A DNA stretch of 64,000 bases, from positions 34,541,500-34,605,499 of the forward strand of contig CM039463.1 in assembly GCA_022414725.1 (NCBI GenBank), given 5' to 3'. The notes beneath the pieces are model-generated. The model did no database searches, was not told the origin of the DNA, and saw only the letters and a program-made list of their open reading frames with translations. This document shows positions 34,840-47,520 of this stretch, in pieces. Origin of the DNA: Microglena sp. YARC (taxonomy: Eukaryota; Chlorophyta; Chlorophyceae; Chlamydomonadales; Chlamydomonadaceae). A program made the position numbers and the translations under genes. Within the stretch, counting starts at the first letter, position 1. The number at the start of each line of letters is the position of its first letter.

Positions 34840-37800
34840 GCCAGCAAACCCATCCACATAAATGGATTTCTATAAGAGCCTCTTTGAGGATACATCTCTT
34901 CAGCCAGAAAACCCACCCATGCTGGATTCTAAGAGCCTCTTTGAGGAAACATCTCTTTAGCCAGCAAACCCACCCATGCTGGATTCTAAGAGCCTCTTTG
35001 AGGAAACATCTCTTTAGCCAGCAAACCCACCCATGCTGGATTCTAAGAGCTTTTCCGAGGATACATCTCTTTAGCCAGCTAACCCACCCATGCTGGATTC
35101 TAAGAGCCTCTTTGAGGATACATCTCTTAAGCAAGCAAACACACGCATGCTGGATTCTAAGAGCCTCTCCGAGGAAACATCTCTTTAGCCAGCAAACCCA
35201 CCCACACTGGATTCTAAGAGCCTCTTTGAGGATACATCTCTTTAGCCAGCAAACCCACCCACACTGGATTCTAAGAGCCTCTCCGAGGATACATCTCTTT
35301 AGCCAGCAAACCCACCCACACTAGATTCTAAGAGCCTCCTTGAGGACACATCTCTTTAGCCAGCAAACCCATCCATGCTGGATTCTAAGAGCCTCTTTGA
35401 GGATACATCTATTTAGCCAGAAAACCCACCCATGCTGGATTCTAAGAGCCTCTTTGAGGATACATCTCTTTAGCCAGCAAACCCACCCACACTGGAATTA
35501 TACTTAAGAGCCTCCTCCGAGGGTACATTCTTTTTAGCCAGCAAACCCACCCAACACTAGATTCTAAGAGCCTTTCTTTGAGGATACATTTCTCTTTGGA
35601 CAGCAAACCCACCCGACACTGGATTCTAAGAGCCTCTCTGAGGATACATCTCTTAGCCAGCAAACCCACCCACACTGGATTCTAAGAGCCCTCTTTGAGG
35701 ATACATCTTCTTTAGCCAGCAAACCCACCCACACTGGATTCTAAGAGCCTCTTTGAGGATACATCTCTTTAGCCAGCCAACCCACCCACACTGGATTTCT
35801 AAGAGCCTCTCCAGAGGATACATCTCTTTAGCCAGCAAACCCAACCCACACTAGATTCTAAGAGCCTCCTTGGAGGACACATGCTCTTTAGCCAGAAAAC
35901 CCATCCATGCTGGATTCTAAGAGCCTCTTTTCTGAGGAATACATCTATTTACCAGGAAAACCCACCCATGCTGGATTCTAAGAGCCTCTTTGAGGATACA
36001 TCTCTTTAGCCAGCAAACCCACCCACACTGGATTCTAAGAGCCTCTCCGGAGGGTACATCTCTTTAGCCAGCAAAACCCACCCACACTAGATTCTAGAGC
36101 CTCTTTTGAGGATACATCTCTTTAGACAGCAACCCACCCACACTGGATTCTAAGAGCCTCTCTGAGGATACAATCTCTTTAGCCAGCAGCAAACCCACCC
36201 ACACTGGATTCTAAGAGCCTCTTTGAGGGATAAATCTCTTTAGCCAGCAAACCCACCTACACTGGATTCTAAGAGCCTCTTTTTGAGGATACCTCTCTTT
36301 AGCCAGCAAACCCACCCACACTTGATTCTAAGAGCCTCTTAAATGATACATCTCTTTAGCCAGCAAACTCGACCAAATTGGTTTTTAAGAGCCTCTCCGA
36401 GGATACATCTCTTTAGCCAGCAAAACCACCCACACTGGATTCTAAGAGCCTCTTTGAGGAAACATCTCTTTAGCCAGCAAACCCACCCACATTGCATTAT
36501 AAGAGCCTCTTTGAGGGGTACATCTCTTTTAGCCAGCAAACCCCACCCATGCTGGATTCTAAGAGCCTCTCCGAGGATACATCTCTTTGGCCAGCAAACC
36601 CACCCACACTGGATTCTAAGAGCCTCTTTGAGGATACATCTCTTTAGCCAGCAAACCCACCCACATTGGATTCTAAGAGCCTCTCCGAGGGTACATCTCT
36701 TTAGCCAGTAAACCCACCCACACTGGATTCTAAGAGCCTCTTTGAGGATACATCTCTTTAGCCAGCAAACCCACCCACACTGGATTCTAAGAGCCTCTTT
36801 GAGGATACATCTCTTTAGCCAGCAAACCCACCCACACTGGATTCTAAGAGCCCCATTGAGGATACATCTCTTTAGCCAGCGAACCCACCTACTCTGGATT
36901 CTATGGAGCCTCTTTGAGGATACCTCTCTTTAGCCAGCAAACCCACCCACACTGGATTCTAAGAGCCTCTTTGATGATACATCTCTTTAGCCAGCAAACT
37001 CGACCACATTGGATTCTAAGAGCCTCTCCGAGGATACATCTCTTTAGCCAGCAAACCCACGCACACAGGATTCTAAGAGCCTCTTTGAGGATACATCTCT
37101 TCAGCCAACAAAAACCCACCCCACACTGGATTCGGAGAGCCTCTTTGAGGATACATCTCTTTAGCCAGCAAACCCACCCACACTGGATTCTAAGAGCCTC
37201 TTTGAGGAAACATCTCTTTAGCCAGCAAACCCACCCATGCTGGATTCTAAGAGCCTCTTTGATGATACATCTCTTTAGCAAGCAAACCAACCCACACTGG
37301 ATTCTAAGAGCCCCATTGAGGATACATCTCTTTAGACAGCAAACCCACCCACACTGGATTCTAAGAGCCTTTCTGAGGATACATCTCTTTAGCAAGCAAA
37401 ACCCACCCATGCTGGATTCTAAGAGCCTCTTTGAGGATACAACTCTTTAGCTAGCAAACACACGCATGCTGAATTCTAAGAGCCTATCCGAGGATACATC
37501 TCTTTAGCCAGCAAACCCACCCATGCTTGATTCTAAGAGCCTCTTTGAGGATACATCTCTTTAGCCAGCAAACCCACCTACACTAGATTCTAAGAGCCTC
37601 TTTGAGGATACATCTCTTTAGCCAGCAAGCCCACCCACACTGGATTCTAAGAGCCTCTCCGAGGATACATCTCTTTAGCCAGCAAACCCACCCACACTGG
37701 ATTCTAAGAGCCCCATAGAAGAATACATCTCTTTAGCCAGCAAACCCACCCATTGCTGGATTCTAAGAGCCTCTCCGAGGATACATCTCTTTTAGCCAAC

Positions 37801-40800
37801 AAACCCACCCACACTGGATTCTAAGAGCCCCATTGAGGATACATCTCTTTAGCCAGCAAACCCACCCACACTGGATTCTAAGAGCCTCTCTAAGGATACA
37901 TCTCTTTAGCCAGCAAACCCACCCACACTGGATTCTAAGAGCCTCTTTGAGGATACATCTCTTTAGCAAGCAAACCCACCCACACTGGATTCTAAGAGCC
38001 TCTCCGAGGGTACATCTTTTTAGCCAGCAAACCCACCCATGCTGGATCCTAAGAGCCTCTTTGAGGATACATCTCTTTAGCCAGCAAACCCACCCACATT
38101 GGATTCTAAGAGCCTCTCCGAGGTACATCTCTTTAGCCAGCAAAACCCACCCACACTGGATTCTAAGAGCCTCTTTGATGATACATCTCTTTAGCCAGCA
38201 AACCCACCCACACTGGATTCTAAGAGCCTCTTTGAGGATACATCTCTTTAGCCAGCAAACCCACCCATGCTGGATTCTAAGAGCCTCTCCGAGGATACAT
38301 CTCTTTAGCCAACAAACCCACCCACACTGGATTCTAAGAGCCCCATTGAGGATACATCTCTTTAGCCAGCAAACCCACCCACACTGGATTCTAAGAGCCT
38401 CTTTGAGGATACATCTCTTCAGCCAACAACCCCCCCCACACTGGATTCTAAGAGCCTCTTTGAGGATACATCTCTTTAGCCAGCAAACCCACCCACACTG
38501 GATTCTAAGAGCCTCTTTGATGATACTTCTCTCTAGCCAGCAAACCCACCCACATTGGATTCTAAGAGCCTCTCTAAGGATACATCTCTTCAGCCAGCAA
38601 ACCCACCTACACTGGAATCTAAGAGCCTCTTTGAGGATACATCTCTTTAGCCAGCAAACCCACCCTCATTGGATTGTAAGAGCCTCTCCGAGGGTACATC
38701 TCTTTAGCCAGCAAACCCACCCACACTAGATTCTAAGAGCCTCCTTGAGGACACATCTCTTTAGCCAGCAAACCCATCCATGCTGGATTCTAAGAGCCTC
38801 TTTGAGGATACATCTATTTAGCCAGGAAACCCACCCATGCTGGATTCTAAGAGCCTCTTTGAGGATACATCTCTTTAGCCAGCAAACCCACCCACACTGG
38901 ATTCTAAGAGCCTCTCCGAGGGTACATCTCTTTAGCCAGCAAACCCACCCACACTAGATTCTAAGAGCCTCTTTGAGGATACATCTCTTTAGACAGCAAA
39001 CCCACCCACACTGGATTCTAAGAGCCTCTCTGAGGATACATCTCTTTAGCCAGCAAACCCACCCACACTGGATTCTAAGAGCCTCTTTGAGGATAAATCT
39101 CTTTAGCCAGCAAACCCACCTACACTGGATTCTAAGAGCCTCTTTGAGGATACCTCTCTTTAGCCAGCAAACCCACCCACACTTGATTCTAAGAGCCTCT
39201 TAAATGATACATCTCTTTAGCCAGCAAACTCGACCAAATTGGTTTTTAAGAGCCTCTCCGAGGATACATCTCTTTAGCCAGCAAAACCACCCACACTAGA
39301 TTCTAAGAGCCTCTTTGAGGAAACATCTCTTTAGCCAGCAAACCCACCCACATTGCATTATAAGAGCCTCTTTGAGGGTACATCTCTTTAGCCAGCAAAC
39401 CCACCCATGCTGGATTCTAAGAGCCTCTCCGAGGATACATCTCTTTGGCCAGCAAACCCACCCACACTGGATTCTAAGAGCCTCTTTGAGGATACATCTC
39501 TTTAGCCAGCAAACCCACCCACATTGGATTCTAAGAGCCTCTCCGAGGGTACATCTCTTTAGCCAGTAAACCCACCCACACTGGATTCTAAGAGCCTCTT
39601 TGAGGATACATCTCTTTAGCCAGCAAACCCACTCACACTGGATTCTAAGAGCCTCTTTGAGGATACATCTCTTTAGCCAGCAAACCCACCCACACTGGAT
39701 TCTAAGAGCCCCATTGAGGATACATCTCTTTAGCCAGCGAACCCACCTACTCTGGATTCTATGGAGCCTCTTTGAGGATACCTCTCTTTAGCCAGCAAAC
39801 CCACCCACACTGGATTCTAAGAGCCTCTTTGATGATACATCTCTTTAGCCAGCAAACTCGACCACATTGGATTCTAAGAGCCTCTCCGAGGATACATCTC
39901 TTTAGCCAGCAAACCCACGCACACAGGATTCTAAGAGCCTCTTTGAGGATACATCTCTTCAGCCAACAAACCCACCCACACTGGATTCGGAGAGCCTCTT
40001 TGAGGATACATCTCTTTAGCCAGCAAACCCACCCACACTGGATTCTAAGAGCCTCTTTGAGGAAACATCTCTTTAGCCAGCAAACCCACCCATGCTGGAT
40101 TCTAAGAGCCTCTTTGAGGATACATCTCTTTAGCAAGCAAACCAACCCACACTGGATTCTAAGAGCCCCATTGAGGATACATCTCTTTAGACAGCAAACC
40201 CACCCACACTGGATTCTAAGAGCCTTTCTGAGGATACATCTCTTTAGCAAGCAAACCCACCCATGCTGGATTCTAAGAGCCTCTTTGAGGATACAACTCT
40301 TTAGCTAGCAAACACACGCATGCTGAATTCTAAGAGCCTATCCGAGGATACATCTCTTTAGCCAGCAAACCCACCCATGCTTGATTCTAAGAGCCTCTTT
40401 GAGGATACATCTCTTTAGCCAGCAAACCCACCTACACTAGATTCTAAGAGCCTCTTTGAGGATACATCTCTTTAGCCAGCAAGCCCACCCACACTGGATT
40501 CTAAGAGCCTCTCCGAGGATACATCTCTTTAGCCAGCAAACCCACCCACACTGGATTCTAAGAGCCCCATAGAAGATACATCTCTTTAGCCAGCAAACCC
40601 ACCCATGCTGGATTCTAAGAGCCTCTCCGAGGATACATCTCTTTAGCCAACAAACCCACCCACACTGGATTCTAAGAGCCCCATTGAGGATACATCTCTT
40701 TAGCCAGCAAACCCACCCACACTGGATTCTAAGAGCCTCTCTAAGGATACATCTCTTTAGCCAGCAAACCCACATACACTGGATTCTAAGAGCCTCTTTG

Positions 40801-41576
40801 AGGATACATCTCTTTAGCAAGCAAACCCACCCACACTGGATTCTAAGAGCCTCTCCGAGGGTACATCTTTTTAGCCAGCAAACCCACCCATGCTGGATCC
40901 TAAGAGCCTCTTTGAGGATACATCTCTTTAGCCAGCAAACCCACCCACATTGGATTCTAAGAGCCTCTCCGAGGGTACATCTCTTTAGCCAGCAAACCCA
41001 CCCACACTGGATTCTAAGAGCCTCTTTGATGATACATCTCTTTAGCCAGCAAACCCACCCACACTGGATTCTAAGAGCCTCTTTGAGGATACATCTCTTT
41101 AGCCAGCAAACCCACCCATGCTGGATTCTAAGAGCCTCTCCAAGGATACATCTCTTTAGCCAACAAACCCACCCACACTGGATTCTAAGAGCCCCATTGA
41201 GGATACATCTCTTTAGCCAGCAAACCCACCCACACTGGATTCTAAGAGCCTCTTTGAGGATACATCTCTTCAGCCAACAACCCCCCCCACACTGGATTCT
41301 AAGAGCCTCTTTGAGGATACATCTCTTTAGCCAGCAAACCCACCCACACTGGATTCTAAGAGCCTCTTTGATGATACTTCTCTTTAGCCAGCAAACCCAC
41401 CCACATTGGATTCTAAGAGCCTCTCTAAGGATACATCTCTTCAGCCAGCAAACCCACCTACACTGGAATCTAAGAGCCTCTTTGAGGATACATCTCTTTA
41501 GCCAGCAAACCCACCCTCATTGGATTGTAAGAGCCTCTCCGAGGGTACATCTCTTTAGCCAGCAAACCCACCCAGG
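34840..41576. repeat. 57 bp minisatellite, about 118 units
   Basis: The unit is 57 bp, for example GGATTCTAAGAGCCTCTTTG followed by AGGATACATC, TCTTTAGCCAGCAAACCC and ACCCACACT. Because 57 is a multiple of three and the unit has no stop in one frame of each strand, frames of up to 365 codons stay open on both strands. They read as 19-residue repeats (for example ILRASLRIHLF on plus and WVCWLKRCILKEALRI on minus). Units fall into variants (TTTGAGG, CCGAGG, CCATTGAGG; ACACT, ATGCT, ACATT). I consider it non-coding. Confidence 0.95.
35840..41576. repeat. 2.85 kb tandem block duplication inside the 57 bp minisatellite
   Basis: Rare unit variants recur at an offset of about 50 units. AAATGATAC is at 36341 and 39202, CTATGGAGCC at 36901 and 39759, and a C-run variant at 38430 and 41281. 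Offsets are 2,851-2,861 bp, with 50 x 57 = 2,850. The left block has many extra single bases, especially 35480-36570; the right block is clean. Confidence 0.85.
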
Positions 41577-41639
41577 TGGGGACAGGAACCGGGGGAACCC
41601 TTCTTCTCATCCCCGAGAGGAATGCAACAGACAGGTAGC

Positions 41640-42030
41640 CCCCCTTGTCTACACCCAGTGCCGTAAGGCCACCCCGCATACCTGCCCAGTTGCAAACACC
41701 CCTTTGCCCATCTGCAAATACCCCTCTGCCTACCTGCAAACACCCCCCTCTCCTCCTGCGTACACAGCTCTGCTCATCTGACAACACCCATGTGCCCATC
41801 TGCCTAGCTGCAAGCATCCCCCTGCCCACCTACAAACTTCCCCCTTCCCAATTGCAAACACCGCTCTACTCATCCGCAAACACCCTTGTGCCCATCTGCC
41901 TAGCTGCAAGCATCCCTCTGCCCACCTGCAAACACCCCCTGCCCAATTGCAAACTAAGCTCTACTCACCCGCAAACACCCTTGTGCCCATCTGCCTAGTT
42001 GCAAACATCCCTCTGGCCAGTTGCAAAGAA
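41640..42030. repeat. C-rich tandem repeat in the presumed retrotransposon leader
   Basis: GCCCATCTGCCTAG begins at about 41791, 41890 and 41987, marking units of ~97-99 bp. These are themselves built of shorter variants of CTGCAAACACCCC. The position just before the coding region would suit a 5' untranslated repeat, but there is no second copy to confirm this. Confidence 0.7.
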
Positions 42031-42419
42031 ACCTCACCTCGCTCATGACACCTCACCCCCCATCTCCTTCCCTCTCCCACACCCGTGACTTATGGCCCAG
42101 CAGCCAGGGTCCAGGACCTGGGGCCCACAACACACAAGCCAGAATGGAGGGCAGGCCAATGGGAGGGGAAGCTCCAAGAGATGAAGGACTTCGAACCCCA
42201 TGCTGCAAACACATCCTGCCCCATCACCTGCAAGCATGGGCGCAGACCTTCATGCAGAACCAACACGGGCTTACCTTCCTTTACGCTTTCCGTATCATCT
42301 TCTCTGATGTCTTGTGATTTTTGTAATCTTGCTGAACTATTTTGTCCGTAGAAATAGGAGTATCCTCGCCCAACATGGTATATATATGATACCCGGCGCG
42401 GTATCCGAGTTTGTAACAA

Positions 42420-43416
42420 AGTATACTACCCCCCATTACCGCACGAGTCTATTGCCTACCCCTCCCATCCATCGCACTACTTGGTTGAGTTGGTGGCTTC
42501 TTTGGACCACTCCTTCATGGCTAAACTGGACGACCTTCAGGACTCTGTCTCAGAAACGGCACATATGTGCAACGCACTATAAAAACTGTTTCCCCACCCC
42601 CACCTATAATAGGGACCTACCGATTAGAGGAAACTCATTCTATGCCCATCCCCTCCAAGACTCGACGTGTAGGGGAGGACAAAGCCCCCCCCCCCCCCCC
42701 CTCCCAAAAATACACAACCACCCAACAACCACTAAGGCCAGCCCACAATCCCGGTCCAAAGCACTATCCTACGATACATTGAGAAACAAACTTCAAGCCA
42801 CTGCCAAGTGCACGCCATCAATGCCTACCTCGGTGGACCACATGTTAACATAGGGGAAATTTTCAAATTTGGGGAGAGACACCACCAAATACTCAAAGCA
42901 ACCCGTAGCGACCTGGGTGTTAGGCCGCACCACTTCACCTCAGCGGGAAATTTCTCAAATTTGCTGATGCAGGCCTACATGCACACTGAATGCCCCCAAA
43001 TGGGAATACTCCACCAAATTGCACAACCCGATTATAACCCTGAACACACCAATCCACACGACCTTATCCCTGATGAACCCTACAACTTTGGGATTCTACC
43101 TGGTAGCAGCAAAAAACAAATCCTCGAACGTCTACAAAGACATAATAAATGTATCTTGCACTTTACCACCCCCCTCCCAGCCGCATATGGACATGCCGGC
43201 TGCCTCAAACAATATCATAACACCTGGTATTGGATAGACTCAGAAAACCTCTCGCCCATCCCCTTGGACTCCACACCGGGCGCCTGGCCGGCCATATATG
43301 GTCAAATCCTCATCCTTAAAGATGAGAGCGCTGACATGAGGACCCCAAATTCCAGCTTGGAAATGCGTCGGCTGTTACCAAAGATACAACCCCTCCGAAC
43401 CCAGTGCCTCCGCTAA
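42420..43416 (+). pseudogene. Josephin-like cysteine protease domain of the retrotransposon, first copy
   Basis: After a short stretch that could form a coiled coil (LVASLDHSFMAKLDDLQDSV, about 42488-42547), a frame contains HCQVHAINAYLGG, with the presumed nucleophile Cys at 42802-42804. Further on come YGHAGCLK (His at 43192-43194) and WYWIDSENLSPIPLD (Asp at 43237-43239), then GQILILKDE. The order and local patterns match the Cys, His and Asn/Asp boxes of Josephin/papain-fold deubiquitinase-like proteases. Codons 42808-43416 are uninterrupted, ending in TAA. A cysteine protease is a published component of Dualen elements. Its role, for example polyprotein processing or deubiquitination, is unknown. 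The frame upstream of the Cys is broken. Confidence 0.6.
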
Positions 43417-44060
43417 CCAACATGGAATATACCATGATGGCGGACGCCAGCTCACCCCAACGCACCTCCCATCCAAACACACGAATGGACTGCGACATGG
43501 GAGATGTTGCCTTAGACCCAACCCCGGCCCTGAGTGCTATCCTACCATACATTGAAAAACAAATTCGATGCCACTGCCAAGTGCACGCCATCAATGCCTA
43601 TCTCGGTGGACCATATGTCAACACAGAAAAAATATTCAAATTTGGGGAGAGACATCACCGGATACTCAAGGCAACCCGTAATGACCTGTGTGTTTGGCCG
43701 AACCACTTCATCCCTCGCAGGGGGAATTTTACTAATATGCTGATGCAGGCGTACATGCACACCGAATGCCCCCATATGGGAATACTCCACCGAATCGTAC
43801 ATCCTGATTATGATCCGGAACACCCACTTGTCCACCCCCCTCCCAATCGCCTATAAACATGCTGCTTGTCTAAAAAAATACCATAACATCTGGTACTGGA
43901 TAGACTCAGAAAACCTCTCGCCAATCCCCTTAGACTCCACACCGTGAGCCTAGCACGCCCTATATGGGAACATCTTCATCCTTAAAAAAGAGAGCGCAGA
44001 TATGAGGTTTTTGGACCCCCAATACCATCTTGACGTTGCGACGATGGATACTTAAGACAC
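43404..44060 (+). pseudogene. Second, tandemly duplicated protease domain, internally deleted
   Basis: The frame 43404-43856 repeats the first domain: an ILPYIEKQ lead, then CHCQVHAINAYLGG, FKFGERHH and LMQAYMHTECP. Compared with the first copy it lacks about 120 bp between the EH of DPEH and the TPLP segment, and the frame shifts there. The His box (KHAACLKKYHN) and WYWIDSEN are still readable near 43855-43915, but stop codons follow. The leading segment, with MMADAS and later MMKDAS, recurs at 44091, so the duplicated unit is about 685 bp. Confidence 0.6.
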
Positions 44061-44609
44061 AACCCCTACTACAACTCCTACAAAACCCATGCCTCCACAA
44101 CCCAACATGAAAGATACCATGATGAAGGACGCCAGCCCGCCCAATCGCACATCCCCCCCCCAACACGCAAATGGACTGCGATACAGGAGATGCTGCCCCA
44201 GAGCCAACCCTCCCACTTGCAGCCACCACCTTCCACCCCGGGGTCACTACCCTCCTCCCCGGACAACCCAATCTCTGCACTGTCACTTGCAACGCCCCAA
44301 CTGTCAACAACCTGAAAAACGTGGTAACACAGAGCACCCCCCCACCACAAAAAATATCAGGCACCCCAACAAGCATCTAAAACACTCACAAAAACTGGGT
44401 CCCAACATTAAACTCAAACAAACACCAATCCGCAACTTTTTTCCCCCCATCTCAAACCACCACCATTTCCAAGGGAGCCTCCCCCCCCCCCCCAACAGAC
44501 TAAGAAGCTCAAACAAACATGCTTTAAACCAACCATTCTTTTCACCCCTAAAGATAATGGACCTGCCCAACAACCTACCCACCATATCCAGTCACCCCTA
44601 GACTACTAC
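44061..44609 (+). other. Proline-rich linker between protease and APE domains
   Basis: The plus strand is C-rich and encodes proline/threonine/asparagine-rich sequence in overlapping frames (for example 44089-44601). I see no domain. It starts with the third partial repeat of the segment that precedes the second protease copy. C-runs at 44153-44160 and 44481-44490 are likely frameshift sites. Confidence 0.5.
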
Positions 44610-45397
44610 ATGGATAATATACATTTTCTACTCCTCAACTGCAGAGGGCTGAGGAGCTTCTGGGAGCTAATTCTCAATCACATCCTAGACCACAAACTGC
44701 TATTCTTACAGAAACCAAACTGCTCTCCTGCCTCTCCTTCATCCAATTCATCAAGAAGGAACTCCCCCAATACTCCCTTCACCACAGTAGTGTGGCCAAA
44801 ACCCCGGACAACAACCACGGTTAAGGAGGGGTCATAATCCTCACCCACAAGCAATTAGGCCCCCCCGTCCACCATGAAGTCAATGCAGACCTGGCTGGTT
44901 GCCTGGTGCACATCACCTTCGGCTCAACCACCCCCACTCCTACGCACATCATAGGCGTCTACATGCCCCATGACCAACCCCAGCAACGGCAAGCCGCCTA
45001 TACATACATCGGGACTCACACCAAAAAGCCCAATCACACCACACTCTGTGGAGGGGATTGGAATGCAACCCTCTTTCCCTCAGATAGATCTACCCACGCC
45101 ACTTCCCACACAGACCAACATCACATATCAATGTGCTCCCAACTCAACCTCCACCCCACCAACCCTTCCACTAGAGCACCCACCTTCCATTGCTACCAGG
45201 AAGGCAACCTCGAGCACCACAGCAGAATCGATGACATCCTCATCTTCCCTTGCCCCAACCCCCTCCAGCCCCATATAAGTGAAAAAACCAGGGAGGTCGG
45301 AGGATACCTAGACCACATGGCCCTTCACCAAATTATCCCCCCTATTTACCTTCCCATACCCCTGACTTTGACTGACCCCCCCCCTCCTAGACCCTAA
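44610..45397 (+). pseudogene. APE-type endonuclease domain of the retrotransposon
   Basis: The domain opens with IHFLLLNCRGLRS and, after a frame change, shows an LTETKL-like segment, GGVIILTHK, IIGVYMPHD, GGDWNAT (Asp at 45056-45058), SRIDDIL and finally YLDHMAL (Asp-His at 45311-45316). These are the successive boxes of the exonuclease-endonuclease-phosphatase fold that nicks target DNA in most LINEs. The frame 44906-45397 is intact; upstream are a frameshift and an in-frame TAA at about 44821. Domain order, before the reverse transcriptase, is normal. Confidence 0.8.
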
Positions 45398-46299
45398 CAA
45401 CTAGTCACCCCCGTCAGCAAGGCCTCCATGAACGCCACCAGAAAGGCCATTGAAGAAACGCACACTACCTTCTTCATGGAACACACCCAAACCATCAGGG
45501 ACTGGTGGGACCAGGCCACCAACCTCATAGGAGACAATTCCCTCCCATCCCACCTCCACCAAGTCAAAACACACTCTCCTTGCAAAAGGATTAGACCTCG
45601 ACCATCTCAGCAACCAGATTATGGAACCTATTAGGATGGCCCTCACCACTATGTTTGACACCTGCCCCACCAGGAACCAAATCCTAGGGCACTTCCTTGA
45701 CAGAAAGAAGAGCAAAGCCCACGCCAAAATCAATTCCCATATCCAACAGCTTAAGACGTACAGGAAACTCCTAACCACCGACTCCAACTCCTATCACACT
45801 GCCCATTCTACTCTCCTAGAAACATGCCATAACCATCCCAACACCCTCACCCATATCAAGCTTGCATCAGACCATGCCTCCCTCTTGGCTGCAATCAATA
45901 TATCCCTCGATGAGGCCCTCCCTGCCCTCCAGAGAATCCTCACAAACAGCAGACAAACAGCTACCGCCACTGGCAAAGCAGCCTTCATGACCCAGCTATC
46001 CAACAAACCTAAACAAGCCCACAGAAACATCTTCAAAACTTCTGAGAATCCGACATCACCCCAGACCCTCCAAGACCCCACCACTGGCCAACACAAAACG
46101 TCCACTGAAGACCTCCTGAACATCTTGGGGGAGCAGATGGGACACATGATGGCCCCTCCTCACCACACGTGCACCGGCAAATACCTACCCCAGGACAGAC
46201 AGACCCCCCCCCCCTCCATGGGCCTCCCTGCTAGACACATTCTCCCTAGAAACCAAGGCCCAACCCCACCAACACTCCAACCCCATCCTACCCTACCTC
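45398..46299 (+). pseudogene. Linker between APE and reverse transcriptase
   Basis: Two overlapping frames (45428-45634 and 45621-46313) encode a helical, charged region. It includes HFLDRKKSKAHAKIN and later GEQMGHM, comparable to the APE-RT linker of LINE polymerases. The frame shifts at the C-run 46206-46214 into the reverse transcriptase frame. Confidence 0.55.
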
Positions 46300-47520
46300 A
46301 TGGAGTTCTCTAATTACCAAACATGCATCCAACACGTAGCAAAAAGCAAACAGGCTGGCCCAGACGGAATCCCCAATGAACTACTAACCTGCCTCCCTTG
46401 GTCTAGGCACCACACCATACATAAAATGTTTGGGCTTATGTGGATCACCGGCTACACCCCCATGTGCTGGAAGACCTCCAACACCACCATGCTTTACAAG
46501 AAAGGAGACCCCACCCAAGCCAACCACTACAGACCTATTGGCCTCAACAACACGATGGGTAAATTGTGGACTAACATGGTTACAACAGTGATGTCCAAAT
46601 ACTTGGACCAATACCAAGTCCTCAGTGACTCCCAAGAGGGATTCAGACAGAACAGAAGCACCCATAGGCAGCTCACCCACCTCCTACATGACATCGAGGA
46701 TGCGGCCCACTCTAAAGGAGACCTGTTTGCTGCCTACTTTGACTTCTCATCTGCCTTTAATATGGTGGACCATGACAAGCTGCTCCAAACTATGTACGAC
46801 CTTGGAATCCCGGTAGATGTCATTGAAACAGGAATTTACATTTACATTGAAAGAGGAATTTACAACAGGGCTACCACCCACATGTACCTCAACAACACCC
46901 AAGGCAAACCCATTCAAATCACAAGAGGCACCATCCAAGGTGACACCCTCTCCCCCCTACTCTTCATCATCTTCATCGAACCTCTCCTCAGATGGCTTCT
47001 AGCCGGGGGCGGAGGATACAAGCAAGGCATAACCTCAACATCCAATACTGACCAAGATAAAACAGGTAGTCTAGGGTATGCTGATGACACCAGTGTGGTC
47101 ACTAACACAGCAGACGACCTCAAGGTACAATGCCTTAAAGTGCAACAATTCAGTACTTGGTCTGGGATTCCTCTTAACGGGGGTAAATGCATGATCACTG
47201 GCATATTGCATGGCTCCCACCCCAAGGATCCCACCAACCACAAGGCCCTAACCAAACTTCTCCACAACACCATCCTCATTAACGACACATGGGCTACATA
47301 CCTTCCCCCCAATGAACCATACAAGTATCTAGGGGTGCCGGTTAGCCTCACCCTAAACTGGAGACCCCTCATGAAACAAGCCCTGGCCCTCATACATAGT
47401 AAAGGACACCAAATCCTCACCACTTCCAAACCGAAAGGCGCCACCCCGCTCCAATGTCTCAGACTCATCACCACGTGTATTAAATCTGCCATCACCTACC
47501 CTACAGCTACGCAGATATAG
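46300..47520 (+). pseudogene. Reverse transcriptase domain of retrotransposon copy 1
   Basis: An uninterrupted frame of about 400 codons carries the non-LTR RT blocks in order: SKQAGPDGIPNELL, ANHYRPIGL, QEGFRQNRST, AAYFDFSSAFNMVDH (Asp 46741-46743), GTIQGDTLSPLLF and GYADDTSVV (Asp pair 47083-47088). KYLGVPVSL comes later. All three catalytic aspartates are present. An in-frame 24 bp near-repeat (about 46824-46871) between blocks A and B gives an IYIYIERGIYN insertion. A 16 bp deletion relative to copy 2, near 47505, shifts the frame and creates the stop at 47518-47520. Confidence 0.9.

Noticed and set aside
37833..41781. Long open frames (up to 365 codons) as a repeat-protein gene
   Set aside because: They follow from a 57 bp period with no stop, are open on both strands at once, and are broken by frameshifting indels between units.
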